A DNA stretch of 64,000 nucleotides from Diplosphaera chodatii. Taxonomy: Eukaryota; Chlorophyta; Trebouxiophyceae; Prasiolales; Stichococcaceae. This document shows, in pieces, positions 1 to 11,749 of this stretch (the first letter of the stretch is position 1; every line of letters starts with the position of its first letter). Position numbers and translations under genes: made by a program. The notes beneath the pieces were generated by a model. It ran no database searches. It worked only from the letters and a program-made list of their open reading frames with translations, and had not been told where the DNA came from. The stretch is taken from contig JAALGY010000023.1 in NCBI GenBank assembly GCA_032358165.1, forward strand, positions 2,046,001 to 2,110,000, given 5' to 3'.

Positions 1-28
1 CGCTTTTGGCAACAGCCAACGCTGCAGT

Positions 29-2344
29 CTACCACATGGATGCAAGCTCTGCAGCATGAAGACATACCGTAGCGGCTGGGTCACGGCGGTTCAAACCAAC
101 GAAAATCCTGCATGAGAAGGAATCGTATTGACACCAGCTTCTATACCTCGGTAAGGTGCATGCATGGCAATGCGTACAAGCCTCAGCCCCCAAGATCGCC
201 CTCAGCTTACCAATACTTGAAGATGGAGTCCAAAACAACTGGCACGATTGCCACAAAAATGTGCGAGGAGTCCTCCTGCCAGAGGCATTACCGGGTTGTC
301 GCCACTGCCCCAAGTGCAACTTGCGTGGTAGTGCAGGATGGCAGGCGCATGCACACCTCGACTTCAGTGCCATAGTGCCCAAGAATTAGCCTGATGGCTG
401 CTGTCCACCCTTCTTCCGAATGGTACCTGCAGATCAACGTCTCATGATCAACCAGGCTTGCACAGTGCCGGCACACAGGAGCGGCCTACGACCCATCACG
501 ACATTTGCCTGCGTGGAACCCACCCAAGCAGTATATCTGTCGAGGCAATGATGAGGAACGCCTTAGCGGTGTCGCTGAGCCCCCCAAACACACGGCCGAC
601 GGTGCGAAACAGCATCATGCGGCCTTCGTGGTTGCTGACCAGGATGACGAAAAGCAGGATGCCAGTGATCGTGTCACTGATCACATTCAGCAGCGCTTGC
701 TTATTGTCCTCCCGAAATTCTGACACAAGCTCCTGCAGCAAACGACAGGTGCATGTCAAAGTTCGTGTATACGCAATAGCTGTTCACTTTCACCGTCACT
801 GATGGGTTTGCATCAAGAGCTGCGTGGTGGCATGAGCACAGTGCACTGTGAGACAGCACACACATGCGCCTCCTCGCGCAGGCGGTGTTGCAGCTGGTCC
901 TCTGTCAGCGGTGGCGCCTTGCCAATGGCCACGTCCATCTGCAGCCGCATCTCCTCCACGTGCACCCGCTCTGCGCCCTCCACCTGTCAACCAGGAGGTT
1001 GATCAGGGTCAGAAATGTCACCCGTTTACAGCAGTGATGTCGGCAACCAGCACTCTGTGCAATGCTTGAGGTGGTTGAGATGGTATGCAGAAACCTGGGC
1101 CAGCCAAGGGTCTGGTTGCATACACCATTGGAGGCCAACCTGACAGTCAACAGCCTCTGTATCAACAGCTTTTTGCCCACCTTTTGCCTGTCGCTGGGCG
1201 CAAAGGCCATCGGCGAACGCTGCTGCATGAACTCAAAGGCCGGCTCCGCGATGAGCCGGCTGACGCAGAACCCCGTCAGCAGCGGCACGAGGAACATGTA
1301 TGCTGCGGTGCACGCACATCGCTCTTTGTGGCCAGACCTCGATTCCGCGTAGAGAGGTCTTTGCAAGCACACAACCCTCGGACATGGCAGACCTGACAGT
1401 ACCCGGGCTCACCTGCAAAGTTGACTGCCTGCCGCGACTCCAGCATGTTCACCTCAAACTCGTCGGCCAGCTCCTCCTCACCCAGCTGCGCACAGCATGG
1501 TCCTCAGTGTCAGAGCGTGCTTCTTGATGCTGCCTGACAAGCACGCCAGCAATTACAGGCCCTTCACGGTGGTGATACATGTTCTATATAATTGTACAGC
1601 TCACGCTGTACCTCAGTTTTCACATTGTAGTACACCACTTCAAGTCCTCCGTAGTACAACATGTTACCGAGCCAATCTTTGCTGTGATGCCAGTTGAACC
1701 CTACAGATGCGCACTCGCCTGCTGTTTGAACGCCAGCCGCTGCCGGATGCCAATGGTGTCGATCATGGGCCGCAGGTAGGAGTCGCGCGGCCCGCGTATG
1801 GGGTCGACCTTCCGCTTCGGCCGCCGCCCCGAGGGTCTGGAGATGAACGACGTGTCTTCCCAATTGTCGCCCACCGTATCTTCTGACCACGAGCGCTTCC
1901 ACTGCAGGGCAGTCACATGCTTCACATGTGCTGCATGGTGCGTTTCGAGTGGTAGTTTTCGAGATGTAGATTGAGGCAGCCAGTGCAGATGCAACCATCC
2001 TCAGTCACCTTCTCCCATTCGTCGTCCGTAGCCAGGTCCTGCCAGGGGCCCGTGCCATCACCTTGACCAGGTGGCTGTCGCGGGGTGCCGTGGCGGCCGC
2101 CCTCATTGTTGCTGCTGGTCTCGCTGCTGCTGCTGTCCTGCCGACGTCTGCCCCAACGCCTCTTTCTGCCGTCCATGGCACTGGCTTCATGGCTGCAATG
2201 CCTGCTGCGCCTGTGCCACTGCCTCGGTGCTAGAGCCGCGTGCAGATGCGCGACGTCAAGTTGCACCGGCACCAGCTGTGACCGCAGCGCCTCCCGCCTC
2301 GGCAGCTGCCAGCACGAGCAGCCGCTGAGCAGCCTGCTGACCAT
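29..2344 (-). CDS. CemA/PcxA-like plastid envelope protein (nuclear, multi-exon)
   Basis: Homologue of chloroplast CemA and cyanobacterial PcxA (proton-extrusion family; the nuclear plant relative is DLDG1), which act in plastid proton and ion homeostasis. Read on the minus strand, exons at 2344-2009, 1901-1719, 1485-1413, 1302-1181, 983-~862, ~734-~526, ~426-~358 and ~255 downward give successive family blocks: a basic Ser/Arg-rich leader that could be a transit peptide, the membrane segment YMFLVPLLTGFCVSRLI, the block SDTITGILLFVILVSN, the diagnostic GLSDTAKAFLIIASTDILLG joined to YHSEEGW, and FVAIVPVVLDSIFKYW. The 1901-1719 exon ends at a GC donor. Divergent from the TTM-like gene. The C-terminus runs near the window edge: a stop at 29 closes the frame, but a further intron is possible. 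The family is certain; the exact N-terminus is inferred. Confidence 0.8.
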
Positions 2345-3073
2345 GCCGCTTCAGCACGCATGATGCATCACGACATGAAGCCGGTTGCGCTCTGGCACTG
2401 CTGTCCAGCACTGTGGTGGCCGGGACACCGGACGTCTCTGCACTCTCGCACGCGCTGTTTACTCAAGATCACAACGAGCCACTGCAGCTACGAGTTGTGC
2501 AAAATGTACAGCGCAGGACTTGCTGTCCCTGGAGTGGCGACTATTATATAGGGAGAGGGTGTCGGAGTCTGTATGATGCAAGATCAGTACACGTGCACAC
2601 TCGGCGGCCCACACTAAGCTGCCGACACAATCCAAGCATGACACCCACAAAGTCTGGCCTGTGACCTGGTCGCGGGGAGGTCTGCAGAATTGCAGCCCAA
2701 GGCACCTCACGTGATCGGCACAGGGAAAGGCAGCCTTTCGGCAAAATTACCTTTGCAGCTTTTCAAAGGGTAGTAACCCCACGCCCGACACACAAGTCTG
2801 CTTGCACACTTGCGATATCCGCCGGAAAGGCCTTTGATAGTATAGGCGTGGCAGGTTGCCGAACGTGCATCATTGCGAGCGTCGCCGTGCATCGAGAATC
2901 ATCATGTTTTAGTTGCAGTCTGACTGAGTCTGACCTGCGCGCAGTCCTTGAGGTGCCAGCAGCTCAGACTCCGCCTTCAGTCATGTGATCAGAAACAATC
3001 AGCTCGATCCACCGGCCCTGCGTCTGGACACGTCGCTTGGTGCCGTCCAATATGGAGCACGGTCAGGTGATTT
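2345..3073. promoter_or_regulatory. Divergent intergenic region, CemA-like / TTM-like
   Basis: About 0.7 kb between two head-to-head genes. At about 2541-2553 the plus strand reads CTATTATATAGGG, which on the minus strand gives a TATA-like box roughly 200 bp upstream of the CemA-like start. No coding sequence or RNA gene was recognised. The 5' end of the TTM-like gene may extend into the right part. Confidence 0.4.
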
Positions 3074-6000
3074 GTGGATCAATGGATACATAGGCCGGCC
3101 AACACTTCAGTTCTGGAGCCTTGTACCTATCGAACTGTACATGCAGGGCGGCATCACGATGAGGACGCAGCCAGCCCGAGGCGCCACCACCCCTGGGGTG
3201 CGCAGCCGCAAGCAGCACTCACATGCGGTAAATGCGATCACCCTGGAGCCAGCCTTGCATGTCCCCTCAGGTACCTGCTGCATCGGTTGCCGTGTCTGGT
3301 GCCGCAGGCCAAGCTGCTGAAGGAGCAGCTGGAGGTGGTCAAGTACCGCGACGCCGACACCGGGGCGCTGCGCTACTCCATCCGCCATGTGGAGGGGCAG
3401 CTCACGTTTGACAAGGTGAAGCCGAGAATCTCGGTTGTCTTTGACAGCAGGCGCCGTGTTCTTCGTCTGTTCAGGCCTGTTGCTATTGTCGCATGTGCAC
3501 ACACACTTCGGCACCGCTTGCAGGGCTTTTACATGTTTGTCCGAACCATCCAGCTCCTGCAGCAGCGCATCGAGGGCGTCGTCATGGTAACTTCTGTATT
3601 AGATGTACAGACGTGTTGTCGTCACGCAGTCTCTGCCCACCTGCTGATGACATGCAGCGACCTACGCAATGCCGCAGGTTGGTTTGGCCGGGCCCTCAGG
3701 TTCAGGAAAGACGGCCTTCTCAGAGAAGGTCAGGTCGTTCATCCCGGGCTGCACCGTGCTGTCCATGGACAACTACAACGATGCAAGCCGCCTGGTCGAC
3801 GGCAACTTTGACGGTCAGTTTCCTGGGTCCCTTACTGAGGGACAGACACTTCAGATGCATATGTGCCTAGACTGTGAACATGCAGGACGATCGACAGTAT
3901 GCGCGGAGGACGCTCATGTGGAATCCGTCCATGCAGTGTGTGGTGCGGCCTACACACGTGTCTCTCATGCACCGTGTGCATCTCTGCAGACCCGCGGCTG
4001 ACGGACTATGATCTATTGCTGGAGAATATCAGGGACCTGCGAGCGGGCAAGGCTGTGGAGGTGCCGATATACGACTTCAAGCAGTCGAAGCGCACTGGGT
4101 ACACACGCGTCCCGGTGCCCAAGTCCCGGGTTGTCATCATTGAGGGCATCTACGCGCTTTCCTCCCGCATCAGGCAAGCTTGGTGAAGTGCGAGCGTCAC
4201 TGCCGTTGTATAGGCAGTGTATGATCAGGTCGCCTCTGCATCACAGGCTCAACCAGTTGTTTCCAGTGGTCCCGACTGCACACGATTCACTGCCGCACGC
4301 TGGACTGATCGCCAAGAATTGTCCTCATATTCACTGCCAGGCCGCTCCTGGACTTGCGGGTATCCATCCAGGGCGGGGTGCACTTCGACCTGCTGAAGCG
4401 CGTGCTTCGTGACATCAGCCGCTCGGGGCAGAACCCTGAGGAAATCATCGACCAAGTTTCTGCCACGGTCTTTCCAATGTTCCGGGTGCGCTTCCTGCTG
4501 CATGCTTGTTGTGAACCTGGTCATGCTCGGCTGAGACAGATCATGTTTTCAGCAGTGCCGCCATCCATCACCTGCATACCAACGGCCTGTGAGTTTCGCA
4601 GATTCACTGGGACCTTCTGTGAGTAGCGGGCGAAATTGAGCAGTTGTCATTGGCAAATGCAGACCTATATTGAGCCGGACCTGAAGACTGCGCACCTACA
4701 GATCCATAACCATTTCAATCCTTTCAGCGGCTTGATGAACCCCATCTACATCCTTAAGTCCGCCAAGCCAGTGACCAAGCAGGAGATCAAAGCTGTGCTG
4801 AAGGTGTGCATAGCTTGGTAGCCCCACACTTCGCTGGGACCACTCATCACAAATTTAGACAACACCCTGCCAGACTGATGTCCTTCGCGTATTTGTCATG
4901 CAGTCAGACCACACGCAGAAGACAGAAACGGAGACGCACGACATCTACCTGGTGCCCCCCGGCGAGGATACAGAGTCGTGCCAGTCCTGGATCCGCATGC
5001 GCAACCGTGATGGCCGCTACAACCTCATGTTTGAGGAGTGGGTGACCGATGGGCCCTTCATCATCTCTCCGCGCATCACCTTCGAGGTACTTGGCTCTGC
5101 CATTCGTGTTGTGTGAGCTCCATGTGCACTCTGCGCACTTCACTGCAGGCATTTGTATGGCGGGTTTGTCGGCTAGGAGTCCAATGCCAATGCATGATGT
5201 CGCTGAGTCAGTGCGCTACATCATCACAGGTGAGCGTGCGGATCCTGGGTGGCCTGATGGCGCTTGGCTATGAGATCGGCACAATCATGAAGCGGACCTC
5301 AACGGTGTACTCGGATGACTGCCTGACCATCAAGCTGGACGACATCGAGGGCATGGGCCGCCAGTTCATCCAGGTCAGCACGTGGACTACTTGGCAGCGT
5401 TCTGAAATGCACCAGCACAGTGTATGGTCGATGGGCACGCTTCCAGTCAGGCCTTACAGTGCCTCGATGGCCATGCAGGTGCAGGGCAAGGAGAGGGAGA
5501 AGGTGGCGGAGGCTGGCAAGGCGCTTGGGCTGGACGGCAGCTACATCCCCTTCTCGTACATCGAGCAGGTGAGCCGACCGCAGCCTCCGAGATAGACTGG
5601 CGTGCTATACATCAATGAAAAGAGCCCTGCAGCGCCAACAGTCAATGCTGTTTTGTGCTTCACACCGCCGCAGGTACAGCTGGAAAAGCTCACAGAGCAG
5701 TTCCAGACAGTCACGGAGGACATGCGACGTCGCTTCGCTGTGGACGGCGAGCCGATGGTGAACGCGGGCCATGTGTCGGCCAGCTCACCGCTGGCAATGG
5801 CGGCGTCCCCGCTGCGCACCGCCAGCGTCGGCTTCTTCCGGCAGACCGGCTTCACGCCACCACAGCAGAGCCGCCCCGGCATTGCCTCGTCAGGTGCGGC
5901 TCTATATGGTAGTGCTGAGGACTGATGACATTGTCGGTCAGTCCACCTGCTGTCTGATATCAATCTGCCACTGCAACAGCCACTGATGCACTTGCTTTGC

Positions 6001-6834
6001 CCAATGTAGCGCCAAAGGCGATCATGCTGCCTCCTTCTCGGCCGGTCAGCAACAGCTCGTCGACAGAGAGCACGTTGACTCGGGAGCTCAGCCGCCAGGA
6101 CCTCAGCGTGGAGCCGGGTGGCGCAGCAACAGGCAGCATCGGTGGCCTGAATGGCCACCACAGCCACCTGGGCCACCAGCAGCAGCAACAGCAGCAGAAC
6201 AGCAGCCAGCGGGGAGTTGACGCCCTCACCTTCTCAAAAGTGAGCTGCAAGAGCTAGTGACTGCGATGGCAACCCACTTGGCATTCATTGTAGTGCATGC
6301 ATGTTTGCTCCCGCAATGCGAAGGCAGATGTGGGCAAGTGCGCAACTCACGCTCTGCCTTGTCTTGCGCAGCTCGAGAAGGCTGTGCAGCACATCGCCAG
6401 CCGTGTGGACGAGCTGGCGATCCAGCCAGAGGTGTATGGCGCGCGCATTGAGGCGCAGCTGACCTCGCTCGCCCTGGAGCAGCGCACTCTACAGGTGCGC
6501 CTGAAGCACGCTGTCATGTCTCTGCTGATCTGCACATCAATGTCAGATCGTCCACGCATCCTGATGGACACCTTGCTTCCAGCTACTAATAGTGGAGATT
6601 GATCAGCCCTGGTGTTGCCGTCAGGCGACGCTGCAGCAGGTCCTGCAATCTGGGAGAGGTGCCCCAGTGGCAGACGCCGCGGTGGGGACCGCAGCGGCAG
6701 AGGTGCCCGGTCGCGTGCGCAACTTGCTGGCAGATCCAGTACCTGCTCAAGCCCTGGTGTTTACAATCGCCGGGGCGGCCATAGGCATCAGCATGGCCAT
6801 GCTGGCGACGATGCGGGTCCGCGGCGGCAGATGA
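3074..6834 (+). CDS. TTM1/TTM2-like uridine-kinase-fold + CYTH protein, tail-anchored
   Basis: Plant TTM1/TTM2-type triphosphate tunnel metalloenzyme; the Arabidopsis members are pyrophosphatases anchored in the mitochondrial outer membrane. Confident exons start at 3308-3415 (AKLLKEQLEVVKYRD), 3524-3586 and 3678 onward. Domains in order: a P-loop kinase-like domain (VGLAGPSGSGKTAF, SMDNYNDASRLVDGNFD, VPIYDFKQSKRTGY, VVIIEGIYAL, GGVHFDLLKRVLRDI); a CYTH domain (HDIYLVPPGED, RMRNRDGRYNLMFEEW, ISPRITFEV, LGGLMALGYEIGTIMKR, LGLDGSYIPFSYIEQ); a helical or coiled-coil stretch (VQLEKLTEQFQTVTEDM; LEKAVQHIASRVDELAIQPE); and a C-terminal membrane anchor (ALVFTIAGAAIGISMAMLA) before the stop at 6834. 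This order matches the plant family throughout. The first exon with the ATG is unresolved; 3074 is the upstream limit of an open frame, and 3308 is the first exon I trust. Confidence 0.88.
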
Positions 6835-7527
6835 CGCCGGGTGCAGGGCCAGCTGCTGTTCAGCTCGTCCAGTTTTCTTCTGGCTAAAGCTGCTGGTGGC
6901 CTTAGCACCTGCAGCTTCTCCGCACATTGCACACATGTTTGAATGTTGTAGGCGAGTGAAGTGACAGACCTCAGCAATGTGAAGCACTAGAGTGAGCCTG
7001 GAACCCGTGCTTTCTGTAGTCTACCAGTACTGTCCAGATGCAGCCTTAGAAGCCCTAGATTTTGGTTTTTCAATGCCATCTCAGTGTTGCCAGCCGGGCC
7101 AATGCCCCTTGGGAACATTCACGAGTAACGTGACGCAGAAACATGCCAGTATGTCATGTCCACTGCCTCACGCCTGCAAAACTTATATATCCTGCGCATA
7201 CATCGATCAAAGCCCACAAACCATAGTGTTAAACCTGCAACCCGCATTATGGGCTGTCCCGAAGGATCAATCCATGAAAGCTTCACTTCCCAGTAAACCT
7301 ACAAGCAGTGCCAGACCTACAAGAATGAAAGGTGTGGTCGCAAATGGCTGCTGCCAGTGTGCCTGGCAATTGTGAATGCCACTGACATGCCTGCAACAAT
7401 GGCTGCAGCCTAGGTCGTTGGGCCCCACTGCCGCCCCTCTTCACCAATGACCTGTGAGCATGCCAACCTCACTCAGAGTATATACGTTTCCCTTCTGTGC
7501 TCTACTCAGCTCCTCAGGTGGGTGTCA
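6835..7527. other. Convergent 3' intergenic region
   Basis: Lies between the 3' ends of the TTM-like gene (+) and the PITH gene (−) and presumably holds both 3' UTRs. The open frames are short, poor in family signal and of unbiased codon use. I see no RNA gene or mobile element. Confidence 0.5.
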
Positions 7528-8535
7528 CTAATTTACAAGGTTGCAAGTGCAGCATAGTACTTGAGCATCTAAAGGCAGACGCACTTTGTTGTTGGGGCCC
7601 GGCACCGGTCGAATTTCATACACTGCCTGCACCGCCTCCCGCTTGCGCTCTACATACTCACCCTGTTGCATATCAGCGCACGATCGCAACCTCAGCGCGT
7701 ACACGAGCCCAGTCTGGTACAAGCAATGTCAGACATGGGCATCTGGGAGGCCCGTTTGTCTACCTTGATACCTATGAAGGTGATGCGTGATGTCTCTGCA
7801 CCATGATTGGATGGGAAGTGCAGGTCGAGGCTGTGCACGCCATTGAACTTGGCCACCTGGACATCATCATGGTTTGCAGACTTAATCAGTGCCATGGCTC
7901 TGCATGGACACTATGAGCGCGGTGTAGAGGCATGTGGTGGTCTGATCCTGTCTGTCCAGGTCTGGCCCAGACTGACTGCCTAGACCGTGTGAGTAACTCA
8001 CATTGCAGGGCAGCTCAATGTCGCCGCGCAGGTTCTCGGCAAGGTCCCAGCGCTGAACTGGCGGCAAGTCGCTGGCGGTGCCAAAATCCAGGTCGTCCCG
8101 GTTCGTGAACACCCGCAGCTCTGAGGGGCTGTACCCGCCCGCCTCGCCAATGACGCACAGGGCCTTCACCTTGGCAGCGCCCTCAAATGGCACATGCAAC
8201 AAGAGCTCCGGGTCGTCCTCGTTGCTCTCCAGCGGAATGTCAGGGCCTTCCAGGCGCTTATCCCATGCCCTGAAGACACCTTGGGCCGAGTTCTCTGTTG
8301 CCTCATTCAGGCACCGAACCTGCGTTCATGCATGTGCAACTCGGCAGCCGTATGCCTGGCATGAGCTGGCAACATCAAACACTATGCAAGTGCATAGTGC
8401 TGATGACCTAGCCAACAATCCTCGGTGACTTACATGTGGCAAGTCGATGTGCTTGTGCAGGCTCCATGCCGGCCCGCAGCTGGCCTCTTCACAGTCGTGA
8501 TCATGTGCGCAACAACCTGCAAATGAAGGCGGCAT
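7528..8535 (-). CDS. PITH domain-containing protein (PITHD1-like)
   Basis: Homologue of PITHD1, a soluble PITH (proteasome-interacting thioredoxin C-terminal) domain protein without a thioredoxin domain. The ATG at 8535 opens MPPSFAGCCAHDHDCEEASC, followed by LHKHIDLPH and a GTAAGT donor. The next exon gives VRCLNEATENSAQGVFRAW, then the PITH core with HVPFEGAAKVKALCVIGEAG and SPSELRVFTNRDDLDF. Later exons give VAKFNGVHSLDLHFPSNHG, SRITFIGIK and EYVERKREAVQAVYEIRP. The Cys/His N-terminus and the KFNGV and YERKREAV-type blocks are family hallmarks. The predicted length, about 214 aa, is normal. The last residues are less sure, because a TGTAA sits directly before the stop at 7528. Divergent from the DUF1818 gene. 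Confidence 0.88.
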
Positions 8536-8937
8536 CACTGTGTACCGGTTCCTGACGACCGTGATCCTTACTATTGCATCTTGTAGCAGTGCAGCAAGAC
8601 ATTGATGCACGAGTGCATATTGCTAGTCATGACTGATCATGCATTCTGGCACAGGGGGGTGATGGAGGATTGTGGACCGCTCACAGCAACTGGCACGACC
8701 GTGAACAAAACTTGTAGTTATTATGGGTTGCACCCTGCGCTTAGGAGGGTGTCTGCATTTTGGGTCATCCTGTGCGCTCCAGCGAGCCAGTGCTCTGCCA
8801 GCCAGAGTGTCTAGATCACCTGATCTCGGGCCAAGCTCGCCACGAGCAGGGACTGAGCAGTGCCACGGCGACTGGTATCGGCAAAGCACAGAGTTGTGAT
8901 ACAGCGGAAAGGCGCCGATCACGCCAAGAGCCTGAGC
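8536..8937. promoter_or_regulatory. Divergent intergenic region, PITH / DUF1818
   Basis: About 400 bp between the start codons of two head-to-head genes. It must hold both promoters and 5' UTRs. I see no clear TATA box or long repeat. Confidence 0.4.
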
Positions 8938-11038
8938 ATGGCGCTGGTGACTGCGCCCATGCATGCAGCGGCAGTGAGCGGGTGCCCATGCAGACTGCCG
9001 TTCCAACATACAGCAGTCTCGCCACAGCTCAGACAAGCATCCAAACGAAAGCAGAGCGTTGCACAGAGTGCGGTGAGATTGGCGGCAGGGCTGCGTATGC
9101 AGGATGGCTGCATGCCCACAGGGGAGGTAGACCTGCAACAGCACTTGCTGCAGGCGCAGCGTTGTGGATTCGCCTCACGTTGGTGAATTCTGCTTTCTAG
9201 GAACCGTCCAGCAGGGACACCGCAGCAGACCTTCTCGCGGAAACAGAAGCCTTGCTGCAGGACCTGTCCCAGGGTGCCCCGCCACCCCCGCCTGAAGGCT
9301 ACCTGTCGGACGACGAGGTCGGTCCAGCCAGCATCCCCTCAATGTTTACGAAACACCATATCGCCTCGGATAGGCGTCTGGCACCATAGAACACGCTGCA
9401 GGTCTTGGCATCCCATTGAGCCTCCCCGCTAGGTGATGCTCATTCTGCTTGCAGGGCGGCGGCTACCGCTTTGAGGTTAAGTGCGATGTCAACGGCTGCA
9501 TCATCACGCCTGTGGCACAGGACCGCGCAGCAAACCCAGGGCCACCAGGTCTATACCAATTTTGCTTGTTGCTGTCTTCTGGGTGGTGACTTGCCTGGCA
9601 TGTTCTCTACCTGTGGCCGCTTCCCATGCACGAAAGCACACGCCTTGCACCTGCAGGCCTGTCCAGCCCGGTGCAGCCACAGGCCGTGCCGAAGGGTCCA
9701 GCAGCATTCAGCTATCACGAAGGCGACGGCTGGAAGATCGGGTTCGATGAGGCTGCAGAGTCTGACGGTGTGCTTTTCAAGCGAGACGTGTGGGGACTGC
9801 TGACAACACGTGTGGGGATGAAGCTCAGACACTCTACGCATGCATGGCAGATGAACTCTCCTGCATTGCCGACGTCACAGCTCCAACATCGCTAACTGCT
9901 GTCTGCATGCATGCTCAGATACATATTCTGCAGTCATTGGCAGCGACACATGGAGCATTGCACTTACGCGTAAGGAGCTCGTGGACTTCATACAGGCAAG
10001 GCATGCCTGCTGACATGCATGACCGTGACAAACGTGTGCAGCTTGAGCACCGTACACAAGGGGCTTGAGCTTGTATGTGCTCGTCCCGGGCAGCTGCTGA
10101 AGAACCTGCGCCGCAGCGTTACGACGCTCGACATCTGTGGCCAGTGGGGTGAGAAGGGCGACGACGCCACGCTGGTGCGCCACAGGCACCCTTCTGAGCA
10201 CGCGGTGTCACCCGCCATCAGAAAAGCCATGACGAGAGCGGAACCTTTTGACCGGCAGCTGAACGACACGGTGCTGAGTGCAGGAGATGGAGACGAAGCG
10301 GATCTGGATGCAGGGCCGCGCCCCGCAGAAGCGCCTGTCGACGCTGCAGGTGATGCTGCGTTTGCGCTGCCCCTCATCCCCTGTGCTCGGACCCTGCTGC
10401 AGCGAGCACCTGCAGAAAGACTGAACAGCAGGTGCTGCTCTGCCAGGACTTCTGGCGGCATGGCGAGCAGTCCTCAGCCAGCATGTCAGGTTTGCAATCT
10501 GGTGATGCGTGCATGCCCAAAGCTTGGTCACCATGCCCAGCTTGTCAGCTTTTCGAGAGGTGGCAACGCCTGCTGCTGGCTGCTGCATATGACTACGCTG
10601 CCACTGCTGCCGCAACAGGGGAGGATCTCTCCACTGCCTTCAGTCTGCGGTTCATTGTCAAAACCCCAGAGCGGCGTGAGGTGCGACATTGAACCAAGGC
10701 CGCCCAAGCCATGGCTTCCATGTGGCACTGCTCGTGCCCCCGCGGCAGTCCACAGCAGCATACATGCTCATTGTCTCATGTCTGTGTGATCTGAACCAGG
10801 TGGAGGGCCAGTGGTACCCCCAGACCGTCATGAGGTGCACATTCGCAGTTACTGGCCTGTCGTCCGGATGAATCGCCATGCGACCTGTTAATAGTAGTCA
10901 TGTCAGGGGTGCCCTGATCTGACTAGCTGTTTGCTGCTCTGCAGCATGTTCGAGTTCCTCGATGGCCAGCACGACAGCTTTCTGGGCAGCATCCAGGCCA
11001 ATCCTGGCCTGCAGTCGGTTGCGCAGGAGCCTGCGTAG
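8938..11038 (+). CDS. DUF1818 family protein, predicted plastid-targeted
   Basis: Nuclear homologue of the small cyanobacterial/plastid DUF1818 family, whose function is unknown. Exon 1 from ATG 8938 encodes a Ser/Ala/Arg-rich leader (MALVTAPMHAAAVS...KRKQSVAQSA) typical of an algal transit peptide and ends at a GTGAGA donor. Exon 2 opens after TTTCTAG with EPSSRDTAADLLAETEALLQ and a proline run. The family core is EGDGWKIGFDEAAESDG, spliced to VIGSDTWSIALTRKELVDF and LLKNLRRSVTTLDICGQWG. Then come EMETKRIWMQGRAPQKRLS, SLRFIVKTPERRE, VEGQWYPQTVM and FEFLDGQHDSFLGSIQ, before the stop at 11036-11038. The intron after VDFIQ starts with GC (9996), not GT. The acidic, Pro-rich stretch before the core is longer than in cyanobacterial members. 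Confidence 0.78.
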
Positions 11039-11749
11039 TATGTTGACAGCACCTGCACCTACCACGGCAACTAAGTATGGCAGGAGTGCGAGACTGTATG
11101 TACAGATGGTTGCCGGACGTAGCTGTCATATCTCACCAGACAGAGTGCTTAAGTAGTGTCGTTTTGTGCCAGATTGGCTATCTATCGCCGTTTAGGAAGG
11201 CATCTGGACGGACTGTTTCTGTTGATGTTGCTATTCTATACAGGGTTTGAGCTGATGCATGCCTGCTTCTGAAAGCTGCTCCAAGTCTGACCACGGGCTG
11301 ATGACACATACAGTCCTAGTCGTTCAGTGGTAAATATATTCTATTGTCGGCGGTCTGTACAACTCCCAATAAGCAGGCAGTAGGCCTGTCAGCAAACCTG
11401 ACTCCGTCCTCGTGGCTGAGTCGTGAAGGATGCAAGGCACAAGCCGATATTCGACACAGAAGTACACGCCGCCGCAGCAGTCCCATCAACAAGCCTGCAC
11501 TGACGGCAGGGAAACGCCCGTACACTGGTATGCTGGGATCCCGTCAAGCATAACAGCGTCTGCAGCAAGGGGCTTGTGAAGGTAGACCAGAGACAGCAAT
11601 GGAGAGTAGGATATACTAAGATGCTGGTCAGATGACATGCTGGCTCCCAAACAACCCAGGGCAGGCGTGAAGCCACAAGTGTAGCAAGTCTATACACAGA
11701 AGCAGTTCAATCAATCCGACAATAAACCATTCAAAGCGTCTGTTTCACT
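11039..11749. other. Convergent 3' intergenic region
   Basis: Separates the 3' ends of DUF1818 (+) and PIP5K (−). No open frame here resembles a known family. It is A/T-richer than the flanking exons and probably consists of two 3' UTRs plus spacer. Confidence 0.5.

Noticed and set aside
3074..3811. 245-codon frame as a single exon of the TTM-like gene
   Set aside because: Only 3308-3415 matches the family; the rest lies in introns or the wrong frame. The P-loop exon at 3678 is in another frame.
10019..10789. 256-codon plus-strand frame
   Set aside because: It runs through several introns of the DUF1818 gene. Family blocks such as EMETKRIWMQ and SLRFIVKTPE lie in other frames between splice sites.
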